Assembly: GCA_018806985.1 (NCBI GenBank)
Contig: JADANN010000465.1
Coordinates: 1,116,001-1,180,000 of the forward strand
Direction: 5' to 3'
Origin: Angiostrongylus vasorum
Taxonomy: Eukaryota > Nematoda > Chromadorea > Rhabditida > Metastrongylidae
Length of the DNA: 64,000 nt
Shown here: one piece after another, positions 34,110 through 47,800 of the stretch
Layout of the letters: every line of letters begins with the position of its first letter
Position numbering within the stretch: position 1 is the stretch's first letter
Notes under the pieces: model-generated
Seen by the model: the letters and a program-made list of their open reading frames with translations, nothing else
Databases searched by the model: none
Told to the model about the DNA's origin: nothing
Position numbers and translations under genes: made by a program

Positions 34110-35434
34110 TGTCAAATAATTCCTACTGTTTAATTGCAAGTTTCTTGCTGAATCGATATGGAACGTACATGCCTGTTATACACCTGGTCACTCAGTAAAT
34201 TAACCCCGTGCACCAAACAAAGCGTGTCTCAAAGGAGGTAAGACACACTATCATTATTGAGAATTCGAAGTGGTACAAATGAAAAGAATCCATGAACTTT
34301 CAATACTCAGATTTTTCAACACTGAAGACACAAGAGGTCATGTAAATCGTTGTGTCCAATGACCTATGTAGGGACCACCAGTGCTTTGTGAACAGTACAG
34401 TTCCAAACCAGTATCAAATGTTTATTATTAATTAAAATTAAACCAGTACGTAATGGCGACCAACACATATGTTTAAGGCAAATACTGCAAAAGAGGCCGT
34501 GGCTCAATTACGACCGCGATGATGAACAATGGTTCCTCAGATGCTGCTTCGTACTAGATTACTGACACAGCTTTAATTTAAAGCTCTAATGATCCAAAAC
34601 GCAGTCACAACTTTGCGACGCGATGACGAATATGTTGTTCAACAAACGGATTCTAGATTCTACGATTGACAGGCGAAACCCGGAAAATTATGAAAGTCAG
34701 TCACACACGATGCAGTCTGAGACCTTGTCAACATGATGGTTGTTCGTTTATTTCAAGTTGCCCTGGTGCTGTACCAAACCCGTGAAATGCCCGCTAAAAG
34801 GAGTACAGAGTAACAGGAAACAATGATAGGGATCAAACTGTGCAAATAACAAAAAAGCGAGCTTATTATGATGCAGCGCAATAACATTCGCATTTATAAA
34901 CAGAGTATAAACGAGTAAACAATCCACAGGTACAATGACAACAGAAAAACACCAGTTGCAGAGATCATATGAGCAATAAATATCGTGAAATGTTTAGCAG
35001 AAGTTAGGGTCAATCAGATTGAAGGATGCTGACCGAGGCCGTACTAAATTTACGATTGCAGCACAGAACACAGCAAAAAGTTCCAAAATCGTGCACGCCT
35101 TAGTTCAAAATGCTCTGTTGCTCACGCGTAGTCATTGTGGAATTGGCCAACATTTGCATGCGAAAAAGAGAGATATCCATCTCAAATCAACAGCCAATCA
35201 CTCGCCTGAGAGATTCTGCAGTAGTTCTACTGTACTGTAACAATCGACCGTAACTTTATTAAAATAACCAGAAAAATGGTTGCTTCCATCAGTTCACTTA
35301 TGGCCCCTGCTAATGCGTTGCACAGTTCCAGCTAGGATCTAAGCTAAGCACGACGAAACTCGAGATTTCAACCGCGACCGAATTTTTACCGGTTACTTCT
35401 CCACAGGCACTTATAGTTGTCGCTGATTTATCCG
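34110..35434. other. 3' flank of the receptor gene, no feature seen
   Basis: AT-rich sequence between a hairpin element and the receptor stop codon. It should contain the receptor 3' UTR (minus strand). No further exon or repeat was recognised. Confidence 0.4.
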
Positions 35435-38400
35435 TTAGACAGACAATTGACCACTAGTCAGGTCGCTAACCATGCCCGAGTCATTATCGGCAATGACGTC
35501 GTTCTTTTGGCGTAGTGGCGGCTCAGTGGTCATTTCCTCACTTTGAAAATGAGATGTGTCGTCACGTGATGGATCCGTTAGCCGTAGCCTCTCATGAGCC
35601 TCGTGTTCTGATGCTGTGTTTTCGGCGCAAAGTGTGTTGAATGCCAAGAAGTTTCCCGCGCCTTGCTTTTCATCGGTGGTTTCTTCCTCGTCTGGTTCCG
35701 CTGGGAGAAGAAGCTTAGCGTCTTCTTCGAGTGGAGAAGTGCCGAGCATGGCATGACTTGCAGATTTTGACATCGAATCCGTAGCATCTGAGCAACAAGA
35801 ATGGAAGGTCAGAGAATGAACTGTAGATGGACGAGTATCGATACCAGCAGCTTGGCGTGAGAATCGACCAAATGAAGTGTCGAATGGTGTCGCTACCTTG
35901 GCGTCAACACGCTTCACACGATGGTGAGACTTTTGAAACCATTTTGGGTCACTGTCAATGAGCTGCGTCATGGTGGCGATAGCGGTACGAAGATGGGCGA
36001 GTGGAGGATCACAGCCGACTAGTCGTGGATCGTTCCGTAATTGTGATTCGCTTAATGACGCGATGAAAAGACCCAGATTCTCCGGTATAGTGTATTGTAG
36101 CAACGGACTGAGTGCGAATAACGTGAAACTGGATGGAGTGTAGCTGAAGCGAGCCGAGACCACATGTGCGTGCCTATAAACATGAGCATCATTATTTCAT
36201 TCAAAGCACTGTTACTGTGAACTACGAAGTTTATGTTAAGAGATTTGATGGTTAGTTAGTAAAGAGTAATAGCAGATAAAAAATATTTGTAAGAAGTATT
36301 TTGTATTAATACTAAGAACAGGTCAGAAAATCATTTCGGACTGAAACATAGTTTCTATTTCTCATGTCCCACATTTACTTCTCAAGGATGTCTTCAATTA
36401 TATACTTGAGCACTTGAACTTGAACGCGCCGTCCTCACTAGTTGTGCGGGCCTCAGCATAATCACCGGAGATTTGTTGCTTAAGCCATTGTGGTTCCCTG
36501 GAATCTCGAGGTCAGCCTGGCCAAAGTCTGCCCCAGATCTTCACCACCACGGGCAGCTGCAGCCCTTGTGGATCAGAGGGAGATTTGCCACCATGCGACT
36601 TTAATACCAGGACGGTGGCGGAACCTGGTATTGGTTTACTCTTAGCTAGGCTTCGAACATGGAAACGCCGGACTCCTTATCAGCTTGGGAGACCCTGCCG
36701 GAGGGACGAATCCCTTCGCTGTACATCGCAGTCCGACACCCAGGAACACCTCCAGCCACGATGAGGCAGTAAACCGTTGGGAGGCTCCAATTATATAACA
36801 TAGAGCAATTTAGTAACAATATGGAGCATTCATTATTGGTACGCTTCTGAACTTATGCTAATCAGTGGAAATGTAGGGGGAAAAAAGTAGAAAAAAAATG
36901 AAAAACTAGAAACCAAAACAATATAACTGTTTTCTTATCTTCAAGTATAGTCGTCATACTCACTGTAGGACCAAATCAATTTGACTAAGAAAAATGCCGT
37001 CGAGTGGCGACTTTTCCACCCTCTCTACAGTCTCCTCGCTCAGACAACGTGCTTGGACTCGATAACAAGAACCAATCGAATTGATTACGATTATCTGAAA
37101 CAAAAAAATACGAACAGGCTATTTCGTGTTGCATTTATTCCGAAATTAAATAATAGTTGGGATTTAAAAAAACAACGTTTAGGGTCCGAAGCCGGCTATT
37201 CTCAATTGCTGTAATTTTTTCAATCACTTCAATACTTGAGGAGTTGACAATGTGATTGTCTTTTGAACAGATCTTGTTCGATCTATGCAACAGCAAGTGT
37301 GATTATTTAAAATTGTTACTTGATTTTTTAGAGGTGTTTAGAAGTAAAAATCCGGAAAGGAACGGAAGCAAAATTTAGATCGCTAGAAGTCCAAAGAAGT
37401 AACATTCCCAAACGAAAGCCCAGCAACCGTAAAGATCAACAACACATTTACGGACACCATCGTGTTCTAATGGACAAAACATCGCTCGTTCAATTGCTTT
37501 CATTTTCGAAACACAAGTCTCGACGAAAAAAAAGTGACGAGAGCACGATTTCTGGCCTCAACAAATTTCATGCTGATATGAGATCTTGTTACTTAGTGGC
37601 AAAAAAAACAGTAAGATCTAATATCCGGCACTTCGATTTAAAAAGTTCACTGAAAACTGGGAGATAATGGTTTCAAGTTGGAAGCAGCCGTTGTTTTCGC
37701 ACCACATGAGTGGAAACCAACTCACGACGGAGCCTAAGCGCAGAGAACTCAGTTGTAACAGGTCTTTACTGAGACTAATTAAAACAACAGGTTTGGCTTT
37801 TAGTGATAATAATGAGTGGTTGAAGAAACAACACGTACTTTTTCTATGGTGCTTCCGCAAAAAAATCTAGTTTGTCGCGTAATTATGAATGTACACCTGT
37901 GTGAAACTCACTTTATCTGCCTTCATTATACTGGAATTCACATAATCATATAGGTTTTTCTCTATTAGTTCCTCGTCCCATACGTCTAGCTGAAAATTGA
38001 AGATCATATGGCTAAGAATTTCGTAAGATCTCTAAACTTCATTATTTCATCAAAACTGTTATAACCACAATGATGCCGAGATATCTGCAAAACTCCGGAC
38101 TGTAGGTGTGTACGGTGAAGAATGAACGCGCTATTACCCTTTCCGGGAGCTAACGCGTTCACCACCAAACTATATGGTTCCATCGTTTCCCCCTGTCTCT
38201 CAGCTAGTTCTATCGATTAGCGCCATCAGCAAACAACTGTCAACAGGATTGATCTGGTGAACCCACATCGGCATTGAACTCAGCTAAGCTGAGGTTGTAG
38301 TTGAAACACAATGTTAACTTTTTTATTTACTGCTATTATAATTGTAGTTGCAAATTAAATTACAATTATAATGTAATTATAAATTATACTAGCAGAGAGA

Positions 38401-38807
38401 CAGGTGAGACGAAGGGCCAGTATAGCGTAGTAGTGGACGCGTCAGCCGCCGGAAAGGATAATAGCGCGTTCGTTCCCCACCGCAGACACCTGCGGTCCGG
38501 AGTTTTGCAAATATCTCAGCATCATTGTGGTTGTTTCACAGGTAATGGGAGTAAATAAAAAAGTTAACAACTGTTATAGTTGAAAATGCTGTTTGTTAGC
38601 CGAAAGGTGGTCAGTTACATTACTTGTAGTTTTGTGAACTCCTTTAACAAAAAAGAGACACTATTCAGCTAAATAAATAATATGAATATTGAGCGCCTAC
38701 ATGCACTTTCATCCTGAAAGTGTCTCGTAGTAGTTCGGCCAACGCTATCACGGCCGCATCGTGTTGTGGACAGTCGTGACTGTAGACGATTAGCACCGAC
38801 GTTGGAT
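35435..38807 (-). CDS. IL-17-receptor-like gene: SEFIR domain and cytoplasmic tail
   Basis: Exons 38807-38701 (VLIVYSHDCPQHDAAVIALA, the first strand and helix), 37989-37912 (LDVWDEELIEKNLYDYVNSS), 37094-36964 (IIVINSIGSCYRVQARCLSE) and 36173-35435 (VVSARFSYTPSSF, then YTIPENLGLFIASLSESQLR and DSDPKWFQK). These correspond strand by strand to the SEFIR fold of IL-17RA (IYSADHP, ALDLLEEQ, KIIVLCSRG, VVCYFS, CPDWF). The last exon continues into a tail of about 165 residues that is Ser/Thr-rich and acidic (LLLPAEPDEEETTDEKQ). SEFIR domains bind an Act1-like adaptor. Confidence 0.87.
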
Positions 38808-41800
38808 CTGAATGCGTAAGTGGGATTGAACTATTTATGAAAATTAGCGATAAGTGATGAAACTGATGCCAGTTGCATCTATTCTCCGACTAACAGAATG
38901 TATGATGAACAACAATAAAATGATATGATGTGATTTTACGAAGAACTGTGACACTTTCTATTCACGATTATTCACTAGCACGACACTGCTATCTGTACTT
39001 GGCCACTACTTTACAGATGGAGGTCTTACTCGGTGGCAAAGTGCGGTAAACACGACACTCCTAGCCGAAAACGATGAAATTAGTAGGCATTACAGCAAAA
39101 ATGTTGTGCTCTCCGCATCTCTTGAACGAAGCCGAGCCAAACACACAATTCTTGTGCGCGACAGAGATCAATAGAGTTCATTGGGGCCCCCCTCAACTTG
39201 GCGATTAACGAAGCTATAGGTGATAGATGGTAGTCGACAGTAAGACGTTGGTTAGTGTTAACTGGAAAATCCTGAATAACGGAATATTCAGGAAGAATGA
39301 TGTTAGTCTGCTTAAAAAATATGTAGAACTTCATGCAGTACTGTTCGCAACAATTTGACCCAATGTCGTAGGTATGGATATTTTACACTGAATTCTAGAA
39401 CGTGGTAGACCTCGGGGCAGTCAGTCACGAGGCTATGTGGTGAGTTCTTATGTAGTCAGTAAAAAAGTTGAATGCGTATCAAAAGCAGCCACATGCTGGA
39501 TTTGAGCAGCAACTGAATTCAGGTGATTAGTACATTATCTCTGATGAGGTATGGATTGACTTACACCACTATAAATACATGAGGTATTCGCGTATTCGTA
39601 CAACTATGCTTAGGTGAAATTGTACGTTTGTAAACTTTATCGTGCACCTCGATCTGTTCAAAAAACAAATCAAGTGTCAGTTTGTTCGGCTTCGTGTCCT
39701 GCAAGCATTAAGTCCACTCCGGGAAAGTCTGTTGGGCTATTCACGAGTACCACCTTTTCGCCAACGCAGTAAAAAAAAAGAAACTCATAAAAAAGTGTGA
39801 CGTTCTTCGCATCTTTGAATAGTGCAAACCAGCAGGATAGGGATACGCACTAATGAAGTCTTCACCTATGCCAGCAGGAAAGGTTCGAGAACTAACGAAA
39901 CTACAAGTGATACTAGTGTAAACATATTTCAATATAAAGGGTGAAGTTCTCGGCGTTGACCAATCCCCTGAGGGATGCACCATGCATTCGACTTCATTAA
40001 GTATCGCTGGAGGTAAATGAATGCATGTCTGGTCTTTACAATGACTCGCTGTGGCCTACCGATGTATCGAGCCATTGCTGCTATCCTTCCAGACAAGTCT
40101 GGCACAAATTTGCCGACCGCGAAGGGATGGAAGGCTTCGTGGAACATGGGCGCGGGGATCGATTCCATGTGTGCGTCGCAGTGGTGCCTCCAACCACTGC
40201 GCCACAGACGCCCATTATCTCAATACAGTACGTTATAATATGGAAACATAACTCTGTTGAACTAATCAGGAACTCACAGCTACAGATCAGTGGTGCCCGA
40301 GGTTCAGCTGAAACCGTTCCGTTGTTGCCGTTATGATCTGATATGAAACGTATTCGGACGGACTGAAAGAGGTGTGCTTGCTTTCGTATTTGAAAAATAT
40401 GTCGTTACCAATTGATGCCAATTGTGAATCTTCACGATTCATTCAATCGAATCCACTCATTCGATTTCATACACTGATGACTTTTTCTACGCCTTTTGTA
40501 AAGCTCTTTTTCACCGCAAAATCAACAAGGCACAAATGAAAATTTCATGAAAAAGTGTCCGATTAGTGTTTAGTTTCCCAATGTCTTTTCTGTGGGACAA
40601 ATGCTTTGAATAATTATCAGTTGAAGAGGAGTTAACAAATAAACTGAAAAATGAAGAAGCAGGACAGCAAAAAGATGATCTCAAGGCGAAACTGGGCATT
40701 GATATTTTCTTCACACTTACATCAAGGTGCATAGAGAACTTGGATAGGATCGTCTTAGAGACAAGTGTTAGTCCACAAAACTAATCATTAATTAGCCAGT
40801 TCATTGAAAAAAACCGATAAAATAATGAATCACTTCACCTTTCCACGTTTTGCATATTTTCTGTAGAACATCAGTAACATGCTAATGATTGCACATAGTG
40901 CGAACAACAAGCATAAAGCTATGACAACAGCGTAGACAGGCCTAAAAATGCGGTTGTTGTGAGGGAGGGTAGACTGTTGTAGAAAAGTATTTAAATATAA
41001 GGTGAGTTTCAGGTGGGAAAATTTGTTGACTAGAGTCTAATAATACTTAAATGGAGTGGTGTTTCTGATAAGGGGGCGGGTATGGTAGTGATGCTGATGA
41101 TTACGAGCACGGTGCTGGTTCCAAGCCACCGAGCACCTCGAACATTAGGATAGCAGTAGACTCCACTTTCCAAAAGAGCAAGAAGAGTATCATATCTTCG
41201 CTATAATACCTTTTACTGGTTTTAACGAGTACGTAGCTATCACTGCGGGCGCGCGTAGCCCAGTGGATGGGAAGTGCTCGGCAAGACACACGAAGTCGTC
41301 GATTCGAAAACGCGCCTAAGCTCACAAAGTCTTTCATCGCTCTAGGATTGGCAAATCGGTATCGGCCCTGTTTGGGAGGATAACAGCACTCACTTGATAC
41401 ATCGGTTGGCCATCGTATGTCGCTGTATTGGCCAGATATGCATTCAGTCACCACTAATGATGCTTGGTGAAGGAAGTCTCATCCATGAGGTATTTCGTAC
41501 GGACTAATCAACGTCGGCAACTTTATACCTTATTTTACGTAACAATAGTTAAAAAACGTAGTGCTCTGCCGTTACACAAGTTTACTGCTCGTTGAGCTTC
41601 TGAGTGGAAATGTCAAGCTCCTTCTAGGTTTAGGTGAAACTGCTGACGACGAATCTTCGCTATACATTGTAAATCGATATGTAGGAACACCCTCATCTAC
41701 AATGATGCGGTAAGATAATCAGTGGTTTCCATGTTATCTATCGTGAAGGTTAATTAAATTTGAAACGTGCACCAGATATGATACTACGACAAAATCAAAA

Positions 41801-44800
41801 GCACAAACCTACCAGTAAAAATTTTCATCACGTGAATGTATGATAGTTGGAATCGTAGAGTTGATAACCGGAGTTGGTTTTTCTATGCCTGAAATGAGAT
41901 ATTGCGATTGACGATTTCGCTATTTCGGTGCAGAAATCGCTCGAGTGAAGAAAGTGTTAGCACGATTTCACCGAAACGAGGATTGTTGTGTGTAAAATTA
42001 TGCCACCAATGAAAATCACTTCGAAAATTGCTGGCACGTTCGTAAGCAGACTATTATATATTGTTTAAGTCCAAGAATATTGCAGCGAAAAATATAATCA
42101 GCACTTTTGACTTCTTATTTACTGCCTACTCTTTTTAGCGGCAGGGTATGCGTTGCGAAATATAACTTTAATGATGCTGAGATATTTGCAAAACTCTGGA
42201 CCGCAGGTGCCTATGGTGGGGAACGAACGCGCTATTGTCCTTTCCGGTGAGTAGCGCGCTCACCACCACACCATGCGGGTCCTTCGTTTCGCCTGTCTCT
42301 CAGGATCTTTTGCCATCAGCAATCACCCGTCAGCGGGATTGATCTGGGGGGCCCAAAACGCATACCCTGCCGCTAAAAAGAGTAGGCAGTAAATAAGAAG
42401 TCAAAATTGTGATTATAACTGCAGCCTCAGCTTAACTGGGTTCGTTGCCGATTTGGCCCCCCCAGATCAATCCCGCTGACGGGTGATTGCTGATGGCAAA
42501 AGATCAATAGAACTAGCTGAGAGACAGGCGAAACAGAAGGACCCGCATGGTGTGGTGGTGAGCGCGCTACTCCCCGGAAAGGACAATAGCGCGTTCGTTC
42601 CCCACCATAGGCACCTGCGGTCCAGAGTTTTGCAAATATCTCAGCATCATTAAAGTTATAATCAGCACTTTCACGAGGTAGATAGTTCGAATTCTCGACC
42701 ACTCGTTGCAAACTCAATTGAGGTGGGAGGCCAAACGACGGGTATGTTGGCGCTCCGAACGACCGAATATTCCAGAATTTAGTTCAATTTTCTCAACTCA
42801 CGTTGTAAACGAACGCGTTTCCAGTCAGCGGCTATACAACTACAAGCTCCGTGTTGTTCACTAGTTGGACATAAACATCGACCATCCGACGACATTTCTA
42901 CCGGAATCACAGATGGAATATAGTCAACTCCGTACTAAAACGTCACTCAAATAAAACATGGTAGTTCAGGATTAGTACTGCTTATATATTTATTTATTTA
43001 TTTATTTATTCGTTTCGAAAGCTGTTCGTGGAGGAGGAGTATCATTCAATTCCGTTCGGTAATTTCAGGAAAAACAAACCTCTATTAGACATAAGTTAAA
43101 GATGACAACAGAGAAGGAAGGCATTCTTCTCTTTTTTCTTTTATTCTTTTTTCAAAACATTCTTTTACAAGTGCACTTGTCCGTTTAACACCTCAACACA
43201 CGTTTTCCCATAGCGGTTTCTTTAAGTCACAAACGACTTTGTTACCATTTTTGGATATATGATACAACCACGTTAAGGCTCTCAAATTCAGACTTAAAAG
43301 TTTTTTATCGTTGAACCTTTTTTGAAATTCAATTTTTAAGCTATTCGCGTTTCAAATCAACGATATTATTCAAGTTTATAGTATGACTGTTACATTTCAT
43401 AACTTCTTTATGAATGCCAAGGACAATCATTTCCTCATTCGTTCCCCCTGACTCACTCTCCTTCTCATGTGACTCTTCAACAAGCGACTGTAAAATTGTT
43501 AACTTTGTGAAGGATTCGAGAATCATACGAAAACTCCACATAAACCTGCTCATATTAAATGCGAGATAATCGAAAACACCGTCAATTAACGTATTTCCAA
43601 AATCTAACGAACAGCAAATTAACAGAAGAATACGGTAGGACAAATGAAATAAGTGTCCTGCAATACACAAATGATCGTTCGTTCGAACCTTTGCCCCGTG
43701 CTCACTAAGTCTTCCATCTCGTGATCGCTTAATTGGTGCCAAACTTGTTTGGGATGATAGCAACAGTGCCGCGTGTCATTACTGCATAGGTCGGATATGC
43801 ATACAGACAAGAATTTATAGCCCTTCTTAAGTGGGCACCAACGAAGATTAGGTGTGCTCTAATATGTACTAGATAAGACAGCTAACACTATCATTATTGC
43901 CCGCATTTTTGTGCCACCAATAAAAGACTTTCTTATGAAACTTATACAGAGGAGATCTTCTTAATAAGAGAAAAAAAACTGGATAAGATATTACAGTATA
44001 ACCCAGATTAATTGCATGAGAGAAGAGATGAGCGACATTCCACTTTCGAAATGATGTCCACTATTTCCACAGTTACTTATGAGAATGCACCTACGGGAAG
44101 CTTACAGAGCTTGTTGTGGCATAGGTTCATACTTGGCATTTTCAGAATATAACACTTTTTGAAGGCCCCACGGTTTCTACCCTGTGCAACGGTATGTGTT
44201 TTGGAGCAGGTAGGTTTCCAAACATAAAATATTGCTCAGCGCTAGGGTTTCAGTGCTCTTCAATTATTGGCGATTTTAAAGAGATTACTACTGAAGTCGT
44301 TAGGCGGAATACTAGAAGTTACGAATATTTTCCCTTTTTGATAGAAACTTGACGTAGTGTTCCGCTATAATCAAATAGCTGAAGCCGAGATATCTAAGCG
44401 AATAGCTGATTATCTACAACGGTTTTCTCAGCGACATCAAACAAATGCCTATATTAGAATATTTAGATGTATAATCTACTTACCTCTAATCCAGTGAAGT
44501 TGTATTCACCAAAATACAGCACTTTTCCATCAATAATTTCCTTTCTCATATCTTTAGCCTTTATAATTGCATGGTATAACAGTTCAATACCGGTTTCGTC
44601 AAGTAGTCGAACCTGAATGAGACCACGACTCACCACTAAGTAACTAAATCTTTAATGAGCATGTCAGGCTTGTTGCCATTTGAAAAGATTCAGCCATTTC
44701 CCCACTTTCATTAGTCAAATTGCTCCTTTGTCATTTCCCGTTTCTCTGTCTTTTTTCTCATTCTCTACACCCAGATTTTTTTTGTCTACATGGAAAATCC

Positions 44801-47800
44801 TTAGCGTTTTATTAAATGCCTCACCTCGTATTCCTCAAAACAGAAATGCGGTGGTGCGCCGACGAACTCGACCTGTATCGTTCGAGTGATTGACTGCAGA
44901 ACAATACGTCGAAAGGCTGCCGTCCATTTTGATGCCTCGGTGTTCGCTAAACTTTTCGAATATTTGAAATCTAAAAGCTCATTAACTCTTGAATTTCTGG
45001 CCTGAAGCCAGCAACCTTCCTTTGGCCTGTTCGAATACAATACACTGGGTGCATTTCATCTACTACATGGTGGATGGTGACTACTACGGTGGAGCGTACT
45101 GCAGGTGCCAACGATTCCACCAAACATTTGTAAGCATTTAATTATAAGGTTATATAAACAGCTAACAGAGCAGACTGTAAGTAAACACTACGCCTTCGAT
45201 CTCCGAACAACACGAAAGGGACTCTGAATATAAACCAAATTATGATAAACACTGCACTGATAACACCGTGTCACCTCATACACCTAATAAAGAACTCGCA
45301 AAGCTAACCAGTGGAAGTCGAATTTGCCAAAAACGTGGTACTAAGAGTGCAAGATGAACCTCCCCTATAATTTGAAGTAATTTTCTGCACAAAATGAATC
45401 CTGGGAATGGCTGACTGCGAAAATTTAAGGGAAGTGGAAGTGGAAAAGCAACTGTGGAAGACTGACCGAAGAAGCAGATTTATTCGGATCCTAAACATTC
45501 CGCAACTTTATTGCTTCAATGCAAATAATCATAGAAATTTAGTTCATGTGAAATGTGTCTAACTTTTCGCCAAGCAAATATCAAGGATGTGGTTAACGAC
45601 GATGGGCTTCGAAATTTAAGAGGAAGACTTAGACCCGGCTTGATGTATCGTCGTCAGTAGGTTGACCACCTAATCACATTAATATGTTGTCCTAAAAGAA
45701 TAAAAAGTCGCAAAGCAATAAACTTCTCTGTAACTTCAACAAGTCTCAGCTATTACCAATGAAGACCTACGGGCATTCTAGCACGGCTATCTAAGATTCC
45801 AAGGCAGACGACACCGGAATTCAAAATAGCAATGAGAACAGAAGATAACAGAGCTTCAAGTTGCAACCAGTCACCATAAGCGCGATACTTTTCTACAATA
45901 GTGTTTACTGATTTCGTTTTATATTACACTGTTAACCGAATTTGTGTCCTGTACTTTAGCGCACTAAAAATAGCACATAAAACTTGTGCACGATGATGAT
46001 GCAGTGGTTGTCAAGATCTTGAACAAAATCCTAATGTTAACCTTTTTATTTTCTGGCTACTATAGTTCTTCACGGCAGGGTTTGATGTGAAATACAACCA
46101 CAACGATGCTGAGATATTCGCGAAACTTGGACCCTAGGCCAGATCAAACCACAGTTACCGTTTCCCAATATCAAAAAAGTTAGGGATCTCTGGAACAGTG
46201 TAAGTAATACGGATAAATAAATGCGATTTCTACATGCCATGTGCACGAAATCAGACAGCTGATGTGGAGCTCACATCGACTAGTTTCAGATTTGACACTT
46301 TGACGGAAGACATCAACACTTCTGAGGTGTAGTAATGTTCATGTTGATTGCACCAATGGTAACAATGCAGGAAGTAGCAGCGAAAAACACGAGCTTCATT
46401 CGAACTAGGAACTTCCTTTTTACTGACCTTGAAGTAATACTGTTACCTCTTACGATTAACATACCAAAATAATGTTTTTTTAATTTCTGCCTCCACAACT
46501 TTCGCGGGGGGGAGTATTAAGCGAAATACAACCACAACGATGCTGAGATATTTGTAAAACTCCGGACCGCAGGTATATGCGGTGGGGAACGAACGCGCTA
46601 TTACCCTTTCTGGGGCTAAAGCGTTCACCACCACACCATGCGGGTCCTTCGTTTCGTTGTGGTTATACCAAAATAATTTAAAGTGCAATGAAGAATCGTT
46701 AGACTTACTAATTCTTTAGTAGTTTTTTTTCTAAGTTCTACAAATGATTTATATATGTCGAGTAATTGGAGAAGGAACATCAAATCTTCCCCATCAGAAT
46801 TTAACGTATAAGATTGCGACAAGGAAGAGAAAAACCTACCATATAAGAGCGGTAAGAGACAGTTTTCGGAAATTACCAACTGATACCATCTTACCGATGA
46901 GCATTAAGTTCTCCGAGCCAGTTTCAGTTGCAGTTCAACGCAAGTGCTACTCCTCTAAAGTAGTTATCAAAAGAAATTTCACACAATACTCCATGAATTC
47001 AAAGAAGATCAGTTCTCATTATCCGACAGAGGCTACAAATGTCAGGATGATTCGATCCGTATTCGTGGATTTCCCTTGAACTTAATTAAAGGACAAATAC
47101 TTCAACTGACTCTTCAATTGTCTGCATTTCCATATTGGCTCGACTGAAAACCGATCCAATTTTCTAGAAAATTGCGGTTAGACATGAAAAAATGAGTGAT
47201 ATATATATACCAATGAAGAGCGGAGAAAATGATGGATGAGACAAGCTCGAAGGCTATTTTGTTTCAAGCTAGAACTTCCATATGAAAAAATGTTCAACTG
47301 AAAACTTAGTTGAGTACTGCCTGATATAAACTGAGAGTCACAGCTTGGAATATTTCCCTAAAAAGCTGATAGAGAAGTAATGATTGTGAAAACACCGGTA
47401 CAATTACGACAATGCGAGACAAACTTTTTCGACATTGAGTAGTGAATTATCCCTGTCGAATCTCAGTCCTGAGGCGGGTATCGCCACCAAGGTCCGATGC
47501 ATTTTCCGGCACGGTACGTTGTTATCCCTTTCAAGGTCTCCTAAGATAAGGGATCGAAACTTCTATCCAGAAGCAGCGATAAACCGAGAGTAAACCGATA
47601 TTAGAAATAACTGTCGTCTTGGAAGAACTTGCAGTCGCAAGACATCAATTCTCTCTTCGGTCTACAATAGTTGGCGACTTAATATGGTGACAACTTAAAA
47701 AATGCTCCAGCACGAATTTTTGAGCTTGCAGCATTTATGTATGTGGTGATGCTAATTTAGACCATTTTATGATTAATGAATAGAGAGGAAAAAAAGTGTT

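Noticed and set aside
39080..39334. Additional receptor exon next to the micro-exon
   Set aside because: The frame is open, but including it would break the phase match of 40839 to 39060 and insert unrelated sequence between membrane helix and SEFIR.
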